A stretch of 64,000 nucleotides of DNA from Larus michahellis (lineage: Eukaryota; Chordata; Aves; Charadriiformes; Laridae), in assembly GCF_964199755.1 (NCBI RefSeq), contig NC_133896.1:65513142-65577141 (forward strand), read 5' to 3'. Position 1 is the first letter of the stretch, and every line of letters starts with the position of its first letter. Positions 26,501 to 37,900 of the stretch are shown here, one piece after another. A program made the position numbers and the translations under genes. Below the pieces are notes generated by a model. That model saw only the letters and a list, made by a program, of their open reading frames with translations. It was not told where the DNA came from and searched no databases.

Positions 26501-29060
26501 CCAGAAAAAGAATGGCATTTGTTGCAAAAGGGTAGGGATCAAGAAGTCTAGAAACTTGCTGATTCCTGTGGATTTTCAGTCAGTTCTGCTGTGTCTATAG
26601 CACATAACTCAATTGCCGTATTCTAGATTAAAAGCACAAACACTTTGGCTGGAGTCCTGAAAGGGGTACCTTTGGAAAGCCTGTAAATCTGTAAAATGAT
26701 GGAAAAAGTAGGGAGATTAATATCTCAATAGCTGGTCTCGCAGACTACCAAAACAGGAGAAAGGAGTGACAAGTGTAGTTTCAAACAAATTACAACACTA
26801 TTCTGAGGATATTCACAGTAGGAACCACCAAACATCTATGTAGCTTCAAACACGCAAACAGCTTTGATTTATCAAATTAGAATCTAAGCATACAATAGAT
26901 TAAAATCCTAACTGCAGGACTGTGGTCCACAAGTGACCCTCACTGGGGCAGGGACACTCCCAAGGGACCACAGCCAGCAGACAACTCATGCCAGGACAGG
27001 GCCAGTAGGAAGCATGGAAGAGCAGAGGAAAAGTGGGAAAAAGCACAGAGGAGCTGCAGACAAACCATCACACACACAGCCCCAGCCTCCTGCACTGCCC
27101 ATCACCTCACTGAAGGAATTGGGACTGACTGAGAGTAACCTACAGTGAAAACAAGGGAGGCTGAGACTAGGAAGGTGGGTGGGTAGGTATTTGGCTTAAG
27201 TTGAACTGGAAGAAATGGATGGAGGATGTTTAACTCCTTATGTTCGCTTTTTTTTCCCTCTATATACAACGCAGCAAACAGAAGTTTGTATCTAATGGCA
27301 ATAAATTGAATTAAGTAAAAATTCCCCAAATTAAGATCATTTTACCCATAATAACAATTCTGTAATTTATAAATCAAGATCCTATTGGACACTATGGCTT
27401 TTTTAACCTTGATAACAATGAATATGCTTGAGTTGATTTAACTCACGTGGTTCTGTGATTCACTTGGGGAATTTTCCATATGTAGTGCTAAGAAGATGCA
27501 CAAGTCCTCTTTCTTCAGGTAAGGAATAGGAGCACCTAGAAAGAAATGATGGAAAGAAAAGTTACTCAAAAATTATTTAAGAAAATTTCAGTATTAATGA
27601 CATTATCCTGTGATAGGAGACTTGATTCCCTAACTGGTGTAACTCACGACAGCATAAAGCCAGTGACATGGGGAGAAGACTCAAGCCCAGTACTTCCAAG
27701 GATTTGGATATATGCATTTAAGGCTAGAAGAAATTAACAGATAAGGCTTGAAATAAGAAAACTGTCATGAAGGATGATGATTAGTCACTTGGGCAAAATG
27801 AAAAATTAATGACAAAGAGAGAGAGCAGAAACCATTAACCCGAGAAACTTGCTATATTATTCCTCTGTCTTTTCAACTGTAACCAGTTACAGGGTCTGCC
27901 CACTTAAAAACCTCAAAGGCAACATTTCTGTATAATTCTGTCTTCTGCATATTCAGAAGTATTATGGCAGAAGTGGAATCTACAGGGTACAGATAATGTA
28001 TAACTCCAAAGGAAGGTTGGAATGAGCAGAACTAATTTAGGGGACTCAATTAAACTTATAGTAATTAGATGCAATTTATAAACAGAGTTTGTTGTATTTA
28101 TTACATGCTGTAAAAAGGGCTTTAAAGAAAAATACTTAGTAACATACTGTGCTTCTAAGTTTAAACACCAAGTAATACCAAAAGAAACCAAACAGAACAG
28201 TACCAAAGGACAAGGGAATTAATCTTAACCATACCTGCTGTATGTTGAGTGCTGCACTGTTTCCACTGGAAAAAGAAACAATCAACCAAAATCTCAATAA
28301 ATTTATTTAAAGCATAAGTGAACATTTATTTAGCATTTTCCACAATCTATCTGTTCAAATCTGCCATTATATCTAACAGCTACTAATCAATCTACCATGA
28401 GGATTTCTCGGACCACTGACCAAACATGGGTCTTTAAAGTCATTCTTATCTATTTAAGTTCTAAAGCTCTTGTTCTATAGAGGAAGACAAAAGTCAATTA
28501 CATAGCCTACTCTCCTCTAAGTATTTATCTAGATCATCAGTAGTCTTGTGTGTCCCAGTTCCCTCTTTTCCCAACTCAGACGGCTTTACCTCCATCAGAT
28601 ACATCTGATGGATCTCGAAAAGTGAAGCAATGCTTTTCTACATCTTCTGCTTCCACTTCTGACATGCCTTCTACTTGCTGAATTATTTTTTATGACATCT
28701 GGGAATGACTGGCTCCTAAAACTACTGATGGAGTTCAAAATTACGACTGAAAAGCTCTGATGTGTATATTCAGATAAATACATATTTACATATCATCAAA
28801 TGGTTCACAAACACTCAATGTATTTTAATGAACTTTCCACCATGAAATGATGAAAACTTACTTCTTAAAAACAACAGGAAAAAAATCCTAAATAAACAAG
28901 GCAAACCGGAAGGATGACATATATCAAAACAACATATTCTATACTTTTATTAAATAAATGTTCAAAAATACTTTTTACTAATACAATCCTGACTCTAGTC
29001 TTCAATATGCAAACTTACCTCATGATAGTCAAAGTTTTTCTTTAAATCATCTAGATTATT
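20474..29060 (-). CDS. CDADC1-like two-domain deaminase, copy B
   Basis: Eight minus-strand exons with GT-AG sites and compatible phases are visible: 29019-29060, 28235-28265, 27447-27535, 26207-26393, 24783-25247, 22537-22583, 21531-21652 and 20474-20594. They join to 368 codons without a stop. The N-terminus (NNLDDLKK, then CSTQH and IPYLKKEDL) aligns with human CDADC1 (QNLES, VSTQTG, IPRLSKVNL). The first deaminase fold has LHAV and MPCNYC; its glutamate is lost, as in human CDADC1 (HAG). A linker starting QVYYWP follows (human ISYWP). The second fold has [15 protein letters not shown] and EPCCGC. The family acts on free cytidine nucleotides; CDADC1 has been reported as a dCTP deaminase. 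Here the usual zinc-ligand histidine is cysteine. The first exon with ATG and the terminal exon were not found. APOBEC/AID was considered and excluded. Confidence 0.85.
21531..21652 (-). CDS. Copy B catalytic exon with CAE in place of HAE
   Basis: The acceptor is TTTCTTTCTAG and the donor AG|GTAGGA; the exon is 122 nt. It encodes [11 protein letters not shown], then [15 protein letters not shown]. The glutamate proton shuttle is present, but the first zinc ligand is cysteine, as in the tetrameric cytidine deaminases, rather than the histidine of CDADC1, dCMP deaminase and APOBEC proteins. The exon is five residues shorter than copy A's and human's equivalent. Confidence 0.85.
22584..23204. 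other. Intron of copy B, nothing recognised
   Basis: This is intronic sequence between the 47-nt exon at 22,537 and a CR1 copy. No extra exon or known repeat was recognised. Confidence 0.5.
23205..23831 (+). mobile_element. CR1 LINE, 3' part
   Basis: It carries the CR1 ORF2 C-terminus: AAGGCCAATGGTCTCCTGGG, then [40 protein letters not shown] and [20 protein letters not shown]. It ends with the 3' UTR motif and CCATTCTGTG. It is 5' truncated and needs at least two frame changes to read through. It lies in an intron of deaminase copy B, antisense to the gene. Confidence 0.93.
24783..25247 (-). CDS. Copy B linker exon between the two deaminase folds
   Basis: The exon is 465 nt (155 codons) and fully open. 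It starts [14 protein letters not shown], matching the human CDADC1 sequence just after the first fold (GVNRISYWPAD), and ends [14 protein letters not shown], the helix that opens the second fold. The middle has an Asp-rich run (SDDDD) and a short in-frame repeat ([11 protein letters not shown]). Copy A's equivalent is 139 codons and shares the two ends best. Confidence 0.85.
25248..26206. other. Intron of copy B, nothing recognised
   Basis: AT-rich intronic sequence. An open plus-strand frame at 25,645-25,962 is hydrophobic by AT composition and shows no family motif. Confidence 0.5.
26207..26393 (-). CDS. Copy B exon, inactive first deaminase fold
   Basis: The exon is 187 nt, identical in length to copy A's equivalent. 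It encodes [17 protein letters not shown], then [10 protein letters not shown] and [16 protein letters not shown]. The zinc ligands His, Cys and Cys remain, but the catalytic glutamate position is valine, so this fold should not deaminate. Human CDADC1 shows the same loss (HAG). Confidence 0.88.
26394..27446. other. Intron of copy B, nothing recognised
   Basis: Intronic sequence between the first-fold exon and the 89-nt exon. No transposon or RNA gene was recognised. Confidence 0.5.
28235..28265 (-). CDS. Copy B microexon
   Basis: This 31-nt exon lies between TTTCTTTTTCCAG and GTATGG and encodes [10 protein letters not shown] plus one base. It joins in phase to the exon at 27,447-27,535 ([12 protein letters not shown]). 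The joined stretch aligns with human CDADC1 STQTGSMTGQIPRLSKVNL, which supports a microexon too short to stand out alone. Confidence 0.75.
29019..29060 (-). CDS. Copy B most 5' visible exon
   Basis: This 42-nt exon lies between TTTTCTTTCAG and GTAAGT and encodes [14 protein letters not shown]. It resembles the human CDADC1 N-terminus (MQNLES) and has no ATG, so the start lies in an exon further right. A CR1 copy begins about 50 bases upstream of its acceptor. Confidence 0.65.
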
Positions 29061-29109
29061 CTGAAAGAAAAAAAAAGAAACTTAAAAGCAAACAAATAAA
29101 TCAGGCACT

Positions 29110-30920
29110 CGCAGAATCACTGAGGCTGGGAGCCACCCCTGGAGGTCTCTACTCCAGCCCCCCTGCTCAGGCAGAGTGAACTAAAGCAGATCTCTTGAGG
29201 CTGTGTCCGCTCAGATTTTTAGTGTCTCCAAGGATGGGGCTCCACAACCTCTCTGGGCAATGTGTTCCAGTCTTGTCACCCTCACAGCAAAAAGGCTTTT
29301 TGTTATGTTTTAGTGGAATTTCCTGTATTTCAAATTGTGCCCATTGCCTCTTGTCCCATCACTGGGCACCACTGAGAAGAGTCTAGTAGTGTGTTCTTTA
29401 CACCCTCCCATCAGGTATTTATACACATGGATAAGATCCCACCTGAGCTTTCTGTTCTCCAAGCTGATCAGTCCCAGCTCTTTCAGCCTCTCCTCATATA
29501 AGAAATGCTCCCATCGCTTAATCATCTTCATGGCCTTTAGCAGGACTTGCTCTCATATGTCCTTCTCTCTTTTGTACTGGTGAGACCAGAACTGGACATA
29601 ATGTTCCAACCATGGCCTCACCAGTGCTGAGCAGAAGGATCACCTCTCTCAAGCTGCTGGCAATGCCCTGCCTAACACAGCCCAGGAAGCAGTTGGCCTT
29701 TGCCCCAAGGGCACATTGCTGCATCCTAGAAAACTTACCCACCAGAGCCTCCAGTTCCTTTTCTGCAAAGCTGCTTTCCAGTTGGTCAGCCCCAGCTGGT
29801 AATAGGGCATGGGGTTATTCCTGCCCAGGTGCACAGGCTTTACACTTCCCTTTGTTGAACTTCATTAAATTCCTGCTTTGCCATTTCTCCAACTGTCAAG
29901 GTCCCTCTGAATCAAGCATCTGGTGAACCAACCACTCCTCTCAGTTTTGGATCATCTACCTACTTTCTGAGGGGGCACTCTGACTCATCATCCAGGACAT
30001 TAATGACAACATTAAACAGTTTTGGTCCCACTATGCACCTCAGGGGTATACCACTAGGGACTGGCCTCCAGCTGAACTTTGTGCTGCTGATCACAACTCT
30101 ATGAGTTTGGCAGTTCCAGTAGTTGTCAATCCACCTCACCGTCCACTTATCTAGTCTACACTTCATCAGTTTGTCTATGAGGATGCTGTGGGAGATAGTG
30201 TTGCAAGTCTTGTTAAAGTCAAGATGAAGAACATCCACTGCGCTCTACTCATCAAACAAGCTGGTCATCTCATCATAAAAGGATGTCAAGTTAGTCAGGC
30301 ATTGTTGAGGAATGGCTATATGAGAACTGGCACGGCGCCATGCAGGATTGTCAGAAGTAAGCTATGCCTGCCTGCATGGGAAATTCCGAGTTACGCTGAT
30401 AAGGAAGATGCTGAAGGTCGTGCTGACTTTGCTTAACTCAGATAAACAACTTTGAGAAAGTAGACTGTGAGAGAACAGGAACAAACCTGGACCCAAGAAA
30501 CCGCATGTAGGAGGAGTATGAATAATGTAATCTTTAGTGCACAGACAATAATTGTAAGACAAATAGGCATATCTAAGTATAAGAGTATAAAAGTCTGATG
30601 ATGCTCTAATAAAGCTGAAGCTTGCTTTAGCACTCATATTGAGTCGACTGCTTGTTTCCCTCGCTCGTTGCAAGGCATGTTTTCCCCTTCATAAATCCAC
30701 GCTAACTAGTCCTAGTCACCTTCCTGACAGGTCCCATGGTCTTGTGTACATCTAACTCCTTTAAATATTCCATAACCAGATTCTGCTCTACTGGGGGTAA
30801 GTCTTCATTGCTCCACGTCTTCCCACTGGTCTAAGGGACGTGGGATTCCTGAGAGCAAATCTTGGCAGTAAAAACCAAGGCAAAGACGACTTTGAATACC
30901 TTGGCCATGTTTGTCTTTAT
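29110..30920 (-). mobile_element. CR1 LINE, long 3' part, split by an LTR
   Basis: On the minus strand, the right piece (30,679-30,920) and left piece (29,110-30,302) form one 5'-truncated CR1 copy. Recognisable parts are VLHLDFNKTCNTISHSILID, MKMIKRWEHFLYEERLKELG and RKLRWDLIHVYKYLMGGCKE. Its 3' end is at 29,110, just upstream of the first visible exon of copy B. The coding part has several frame breaks. The LTR at 30,303-30,672 sits inside it, so this CR1 is the older of the two. Confidence 0.9.
30303..30672 (+). mobile_element. Solo LTR nested in a CR1, 6-bp target duplication
   Basis: The 370-bp element begins TGTTGAGG and ends CGTTGCA. It is flanked on both sides by AGGCAT (30,297-30,302 and 30,673-30,678), which is a single site in the surrounding CR1. 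Inside are a TATA-like TATAAAAG box and an AATAAA signal in the expected LTR order. A 6-bp duplication is usual for alpha- and betaretrovirus-like (class II) elements. No internal viral region is present, so this is a solo LTR. The perfect duplication suggests a fairly recent insertion. Confidence 0.85.
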
Positions 30921-31810
30921 AGGAGTCGAATTTAATCTAGAACATGGACATTAACCAGATACTTGAGCCTGAACCAAGACTGAGCCCTTTTCCTTCAGAA
31001 AGATTTTTCCAAAGCCATACATAAATCATTTGATTTAAATTACACCCAAGTAAATCCCATTAAGTAATTAAGGGACTTCCCTGAAAGGAATAATACTCCT
31101 TTTCAAACTCTGAAAATACCCGTTCTTTCCACTAAAGGGAGGGCTACATCTTGTGATGGAGCCAAAAATACCTTGTTTGACACAGATGTGTAAACAGTGA
31201 AGCCAAACTCATCAGACACTTCAAATATGAGAATGTGAGACTTAGAAAGAAGACTGTTGCATGTACCCTCAGGGATTAAAAGTAAAGTGTGTGCAATGCA
31301 GGACAGAGATACTCCCTTATATTGGAGGTTGTAATGAAGCATGCCACAGCTCCCCTCAGCATCTATGCCCAGGTTTCCTCCATATAGCAATCAAGACACA
31401 TATCCAGGTCTTACTATCATGAAAGTTCAGGCACAGTCAAAATAAGCATTCAGATGCAAAATCAGGGAGCACCCCAGAGCTCTGCCATATAGATATCGCT
31501 AAATAGGAGGCTGGACTTTCCCCGTGCCAGATGTAACTTGTTCCTTTCCTGACAGTAGAAGTATCTGAATGTAAAGATTTCCAAGGCAGGAAGCAAGCCG
31601 TAAAATTCCAGTTGTATACAAGTAAAAAGAATGGAGCATCTTGTAGGTGATTATTTGCTACAGTTCCTCTCCTATATAGAAGGGTAAGAATGGATGTGTT
31701 TGTCTGTAAGTTAACTATAAACAAACTGGACTCCCTGCCCCCAAACATATAATTACATTATGACAATAAATAAATAATACTTAAGCATATAAGCATATAC
31801 ATAAGCATAC
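30921..31810. other. Between the deaminase copies
   Basis: This would hold the terminal exon of copy A or the first exon of copy B. Minus-strand open frames of about 95-103 codons at 31,103-31,390 and 31,437-31,748 do not resemble the CDADC1 ends, so neither is called. Confidence 0.4.
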
Positions 31811-31946
31811 TTCTTCACTTTGTTTGGACGATTCTTTTACACAATGAATTGTCTTGATTTTCACATCCTTCAAAAGGTTCTGACAGTCATGACAGGGAGG
31901 TTTAGTGCAGTAAAGAACATCGCTCTCTTCTATTTTTGACTTTGAT
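31811..31946 (-). CDS. Copy A exon with the second-domain PCxxC motif
   Basis: This 136-nt exon has acceptor TTTTTCAG and donor GTATGC. It encodes [19 protein letters not shown] and [11 protein letters not shown], equivalent to the PCDEC region of human CDADC1. It ends on a codon boundary. Confidence 0.83.
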
Positions 31947-34900
31947 CTGAAAAACATATGTATTTGCACAATTAATTCATTTTCTCCAAAGCTAAAACTA
32001 CACATAATGTTTCCATTTCTTTCTAATTAGATTACGCTCTATCTCCTCCTCCTCGAAGGAGGAGATTGATGCATGACGATTGATGAATCATCTATTTGAT
32101 GTTGATTTTCCCTTCAAATACCTGATCATTTTGCTTCCTTTACTTCTGTGCTACCTTTATGGGCCATATGGTTTTACAGACTAACAATTCTCCAGCTATT
32201 CACAGCTAGAGTCTTAAGGGATCTGGCTGACTTGACACTATTCTTGCTAGCCTAAGGACCACCAAAAAAAACTGCCAGGCTGCTGCAGACTATGTCTTTC
32301 AAAAACTGTTTAGAGCTTCGTCACAACAAGACTGGGTGATTATTTTGGCAGAGTAGGAATACAAGGTGGTACCACACCTTTCTGGGGGTGAAGGAGAGGA
32401 AACGCACACATTAACATGTTGATTGTAAGCTCAGAGTTGTAAAACATTAAGTCTTTGAAAGTGGATTAACAGGTGAAGAACAGACGGAAAGGTCAAAGAG
32501 AAAATCCATGGTTAGTCAGTGACTTATTCACACTGCACACTATTCATATCTATTGTCATAAAGAATGTCTGAGAAGTCACTCCATTAGTAGATTTGTAAC
32601 AATAACCTGTATAGGAGAACGTTTGTTTCAGCATGAAGAACAACTCCCCTTTTCGCAAGTCCATTCCTTCAGTTTCTTCTCCCAATAGAGGGCAAGTTTG
32701 CATATAATATGCCAATAGGGTATCCATTATAACCTGCCCCAAACTGCCAAAAAAATAAATGAAATATAATAATCAAAATCTAAGACTCTTCCAAATATCA
32801 GCGACATTTTAACCATATTCTAATACAGCTTCAAAATCTAAATATACGCTGTTTACCTATTTCTAGATACGTACAACTTCTGAGTTTTTATAGCTATTCA
32901 TATCAGATTTTTAATCAGCTTTAACAGTTTGCCATGAATATCTTACCATACCATCACATTATCGCTTTAACACAATCAAGAGCTAGTTTTGCTTTTGTAT
33001 CCAGTGGTCACTGTTCTCCATCAATTTTATCACCATCACCTTGTCTCTCTACTTTTGCAAGAAACTTAGGATCCTCCTTTGTAGTGGGCCGCAGGGATAT
33101 TTTTTTTAAAGTTAAATGATAAAATAGTACCATTGCTATTGGCATATTTATTATGAGAGTATGTGTTCATGAGGGAAATTAATTTCCCTTAACTTGTTTA
33201 CATGTCTATACCTGTTCACCCTAGACTCCCTTGACATTCAAGGGAGAAAACCAGGTCTACCTGGCCTATTCCAGATTCTGGACTGGGATGAATGACACTC
33301 TAGATTTCCACTAACTATAAAGGGGAGCCAGGGCCAATAGCTCAGGTGTAGTCATTTATACTGCAAATGTCTACATTAGGTCAAATAAACCCTTTGGAGC
33401 ACTGAATAGAAATTTTACAAGTGTTGGCTAATTCAATCTACTTACAAAATATCCATCCTGACTGTAGAGTGTACACCCCACACCTCGGTCTGGATCATCT
33501 TTTAGAAGAGAGAAAGATTTTCATGTCACTTAAACCCATACTTTTTTATACTTAAAAACATATTTTACAGATTAACATGTAGTGCTTTAATGACACAGGA
33601 ATGGGAGGCATAAGTGACTGTTTTTATGTTGAAAGAATCCCCCCATGCATATACATTATCCAATTCTAGACAGATACCCATACACAGTAACACAATGAGG
33701 GCATAACCACTATCAAGTACAAAAAATGTCAGATTTCAGAAGAACATAACTTAAAAACCTGATCCAAGGCACACTTAGTACATTTGATTAGTAATTGCAG
33801 AGTATTAACTTGATACAAAATCCCAGTAACAGTCTACCTAGACTTTAGCAAAGCCTCCTACACCGTTTCCCACAGCATTCTCCTGGAGAAACTGGCTGCT
33901 CATGGCCTGGATGGACGTACCCTTTGCTTGGTGAAAAACTGTCTGGATGGCTGGGCCCAAAGAGTAGTGGTGAATGGAGTTAAATCCAGCTGGCGGCCGG
34001 TCATGAGTGGTGTTCCCCAGGGCTCAGTACTGGGGACGGTTCTCTTTAACGTCTTTATCAACAATCTGGATGAGGGGATTGAGTGCACCCTCAGTAAGTT
34101 TGCAAATGACACCAAGTTGGGCAGGAGTGTTGACCTGCTTGAGGGTAGGATGGCTCTTACAGAGGGATCTGGACAGGCGGGATTGATGGGCTGAGGCCAA
34201 TGGTATGAGGTTGAACGAGGCCAAGTGCCATTTCCTGCACTTGGGTCAGGACAACCCCATGCAGGGCTACAGGCTTGGGGAAGAGCGGCTGGAAACCTGC
34301 CCGGTGGGGCTGTTGGTCGACAGCCGGCTGAATATTAGCCAGCAGCATGCCTAGGTGCCCAAGAAGGCCAATAGCATCCTGGCTTGTAGTGGCCAGCAGA
34401 ACTAGGGAAGTGACCATCCTCCTGTACTCGGCACTGGTGAGGCCACACCTCGAATACGGTGTCCAGTTTTGGGCCCCTCACTGCAAGAAAGACATTGAGG
34501 TGCTGGAGCGTGTCCAGAGAAGGGCAACAAAGCTGGTGAAGGGTCTGGAGCACAAGTCTTATGAGGAGTGGCCGCAGGAACTGGGGTTGTTCAGCCCAGA
34601 GAAAAGGAGTCTGAGGGGAGACCTTATCGCTCTCTACAACTACCTGAAAGGAGGTTGTAGAGAGGTGGGGGTCAGTCTCTTCTCTCAAGGAAGAAGTGAG
34701 AGGACAAGAGGAAATGGCCTCAAGTTACGCCTGGGGAAGTTTAGTTTGGATATTAGGAAAAATTTCTTCACCAAAAGGGTTGTCAAGCATTGGAACAGGC
34801 TGCCCAGGGAAGTGTCTGCGTCACCATCTCTGGAGGTATTTAAAAGACATGTAGACGTGGTGCTGAGGGACATGGTTTAGTGGTGGACTTGGCAGTGTTA

Positions 34901-37900
34901 TGTTAACAGTTGGGCGCAATGATCTTAAAGGTCTTTTCCAACCTAAATGATTGTATGATTCTAACATTTCTACCATTGATGGAATTCATTACAAGTTGAA
35001 CTAGGTACATTAACATTATACTAAGTATATTTAAATGTATATATGTATTTATAATATTGTTTTCCCCCTCCAAAATGGATTAAGTGATAAAATGCTATTT
35101 TCTATGTTTCTGTAATATGTTTCCTCCTTCCTTGCAACATTATAAAAAATAACATTAAACATTAGCGTAACAAATACATTAATGAAAAATATTTTAGTAG
35201 TTGTTAGGAAAGTGTCCCAATTTCTCTGATACCCACATACGTTGTGAAATATTTACTCTTTGCACTAGCTCAATGAATCAACAGCAATTAGAAAAAATAA
35301 ATAAACAGTAATCCACTCCTTATATTTAGCTACTATTCTTTATATACTCTCATCATAACTTACCAGATCTTGCCGCTAAAAAATAACAAAGCTGCAATGC
35401 ATGTTGATGAACAGTTTCCTCCTGTTCTTTTTTCTCAAGTTGGAAACACTCCAGTAAAAACTTATAGCAATGAAAAGCATTTTCCATCCGTTTGACACAC
35501 AGATCTTTGCAGCTATCTATGTTAAACGACGAACAATATTTTTTGAAGTCTTCAGTTTGATCATCGAACAACTTAAAACTGCTGTTCAGCTGTCCTTGGC
35601 ATCGTATTTTTTTTGCAATCTTTTTCACGGTTTCAAAGCTTGTCATGGGTAAGAGCACACTGCCACTTATATGACTTCTAAGCAACAGACGGTCAGCTTG
35701 TTCAATATCTTCCTTAATCACCGAATCATCCCCCGTTTTTTCAGGAGCCATTGGCCAGTAATAGATTGAAGAAACTGAACCTAGAGACAAACACTGAAAG
35801 TCACTTAAAGTGTCATGCAGTTGGGTGGGACATTCAATTCACGTGGTTTTTGTTTGAAACAGTGGGCCAATTTTCTATTGCATTGCAATTCTGTGTACAC
35901 ACTAGTGTCCAAAGCCTATATAGTTACCCACAGTTACACTATATAGTTACCTATATAGTTACCCCATTGCAATGGGATCTGAATTGAATATAGAACTACA
36001 TTGAATATTGAATATAGAACTACAGCAACAACTGGTACTTCACTTTCATAATTGACCTCCCACAGTTTGCCAATCCTTTCCTAAGCAAGCAGTCACACTT
36101 ATTTCTAAGAGACTACCTGCACAAAAAGGGATTACTTGACTAAGGAGGGATTTATTGGACCGAGCCACGTAACACATTTTTCTAGACACGGGGTAATTTA
36201 TGCAGTTATTCAGGTAGAACTGCAGTTAACACAGATTGATTAAAAACGTATTATATACCTTGAATGAGGCTGATTAAAACTGTATTATATACCTTGAATG
36301 AGGAATGTGGTACAAGTTGTGCATGGTTTCCTGGACAAATACACAGTGCAGTCACGCAAAGAAGAGGGAAGACACCGAATGATTTGTTGTACAGCATGCA
36401 ACCCAGGTTTGGAGAAACTCATAGCTACTATTTTGTGTACTTTGCCTGATTCACATATTACAATCCCAGTCTTATTGAACTGAAGAGGAAAAAAAAGCAA
36501 GCTTATTTTTCACAGCAGATTTGACTTTACAAGCATGCACACTTTATACAAATTAAACATACACTATAGGTTTTGCCACACTGTATTAACTACTCTTTAG
36601 TCCTACAATCTTTAGATCACAAATTCTCTTTATGAAAAGTTAATGTAAATTTAGTATTAATTAATGTTTTTTCTGTGCATTAGTTCTCAACAAATCCAGT
36701 TTTGCGCCAATTAAGAGACACATGAAACCAAAATTGGAATCAATCAGAAAGATTAAACTATAGATTTCTAAAACACTCTCAGAAATATTTGTTTCTTTTA
36801 GCCAAATTTTTCCACGAATAGATATATATACTGTATATACACACGCATATGTATATACAGCTGAGTTCTTTTTAAATACTATATTAGCTGCGTTAGGGGA
36901 AAAAAAAAAAAGAAGACAATGGTATTAAAGTTAATAATGAGTGTCCAGGTTCTTTAAATCATCTGTACACTCACACAATGCCAGGTATTCTACATTCACG
37001 TAATGACAGGTACTCTAATGCCCACTGTGGCTACAACAGCGCAAAAAGTAAATTATACTGTCGCTGGATACAGCTCCCCTACAAGGCCAGTAGATGAACT
37101 ACACGGTAACAAATCAGAATCACAGAGTAACTAGATTTTAAATGGAAATCTGGAGGTCACCTAATGCACCTCCCTGCCCAAAGCAGGGCCAACTTCAAAA
37201 TTAGATCAGATAATTCAGTTCTTACTTAGATAACTGTTTTTGTCTTATCTGTCACAGAAGCTGTTGGAATAATCTGTTCTAGGTGATCATCTACAGATTC
37301 AATTGTTCCGAAGTTTAGTAATTCCTACAGGGAATGTCTCACTGAATGCAGGTGCACTCTGCCTGCCACTCCTTTAAACAACCATCATCTGATGCTGTTG
37401 ATAATGGTAGACAAAATATTGGAAATAGCAGCTAGAAAAGTAATACATTCAGGATAAACCTGCAGCTCTGGAAACATGCCGTAGACAATTTTCATTACAG
37501 CAACAAATGAGAAAACAGATATTTTACATTTGACCCTAACACAGAAGAAATGGCCATAAGTTTGAAAATGGAAACTAATTCTAATAAAAATTGTGATGAT
37601 GTGATACATAGGAAAGGATGTTATAAGAACAGAATGATTATAACGATTTCAGAAAGGCATAGATCAGCAAATTTAAGGAACTGTTAGGAATTGTCTTGGA
37701 AAAATAATCCAAGGACCATAAGAGTCTGACTTAGTAGAAGAGAAACATGAGTGAAATATCCTAATGTTAAGGAAAAGCCAGTAACTCTTTGGTTGTATCA
37801 ACAGATCTTTATTAGTCTGAAAATCAAAACCAGAATCAGAAAAAATGAAACGAAGTAAAAGAAATGTGAAGAATGCGCACAAAGGAATAGTATAGGATGT

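Noticed and set aside
31437-31748. Minus-strand 103-aa frame as the terminal exon of copy A
   Set aside because: No similarity to the CDADC1 C-terminus and no convincing acceptor in phase.
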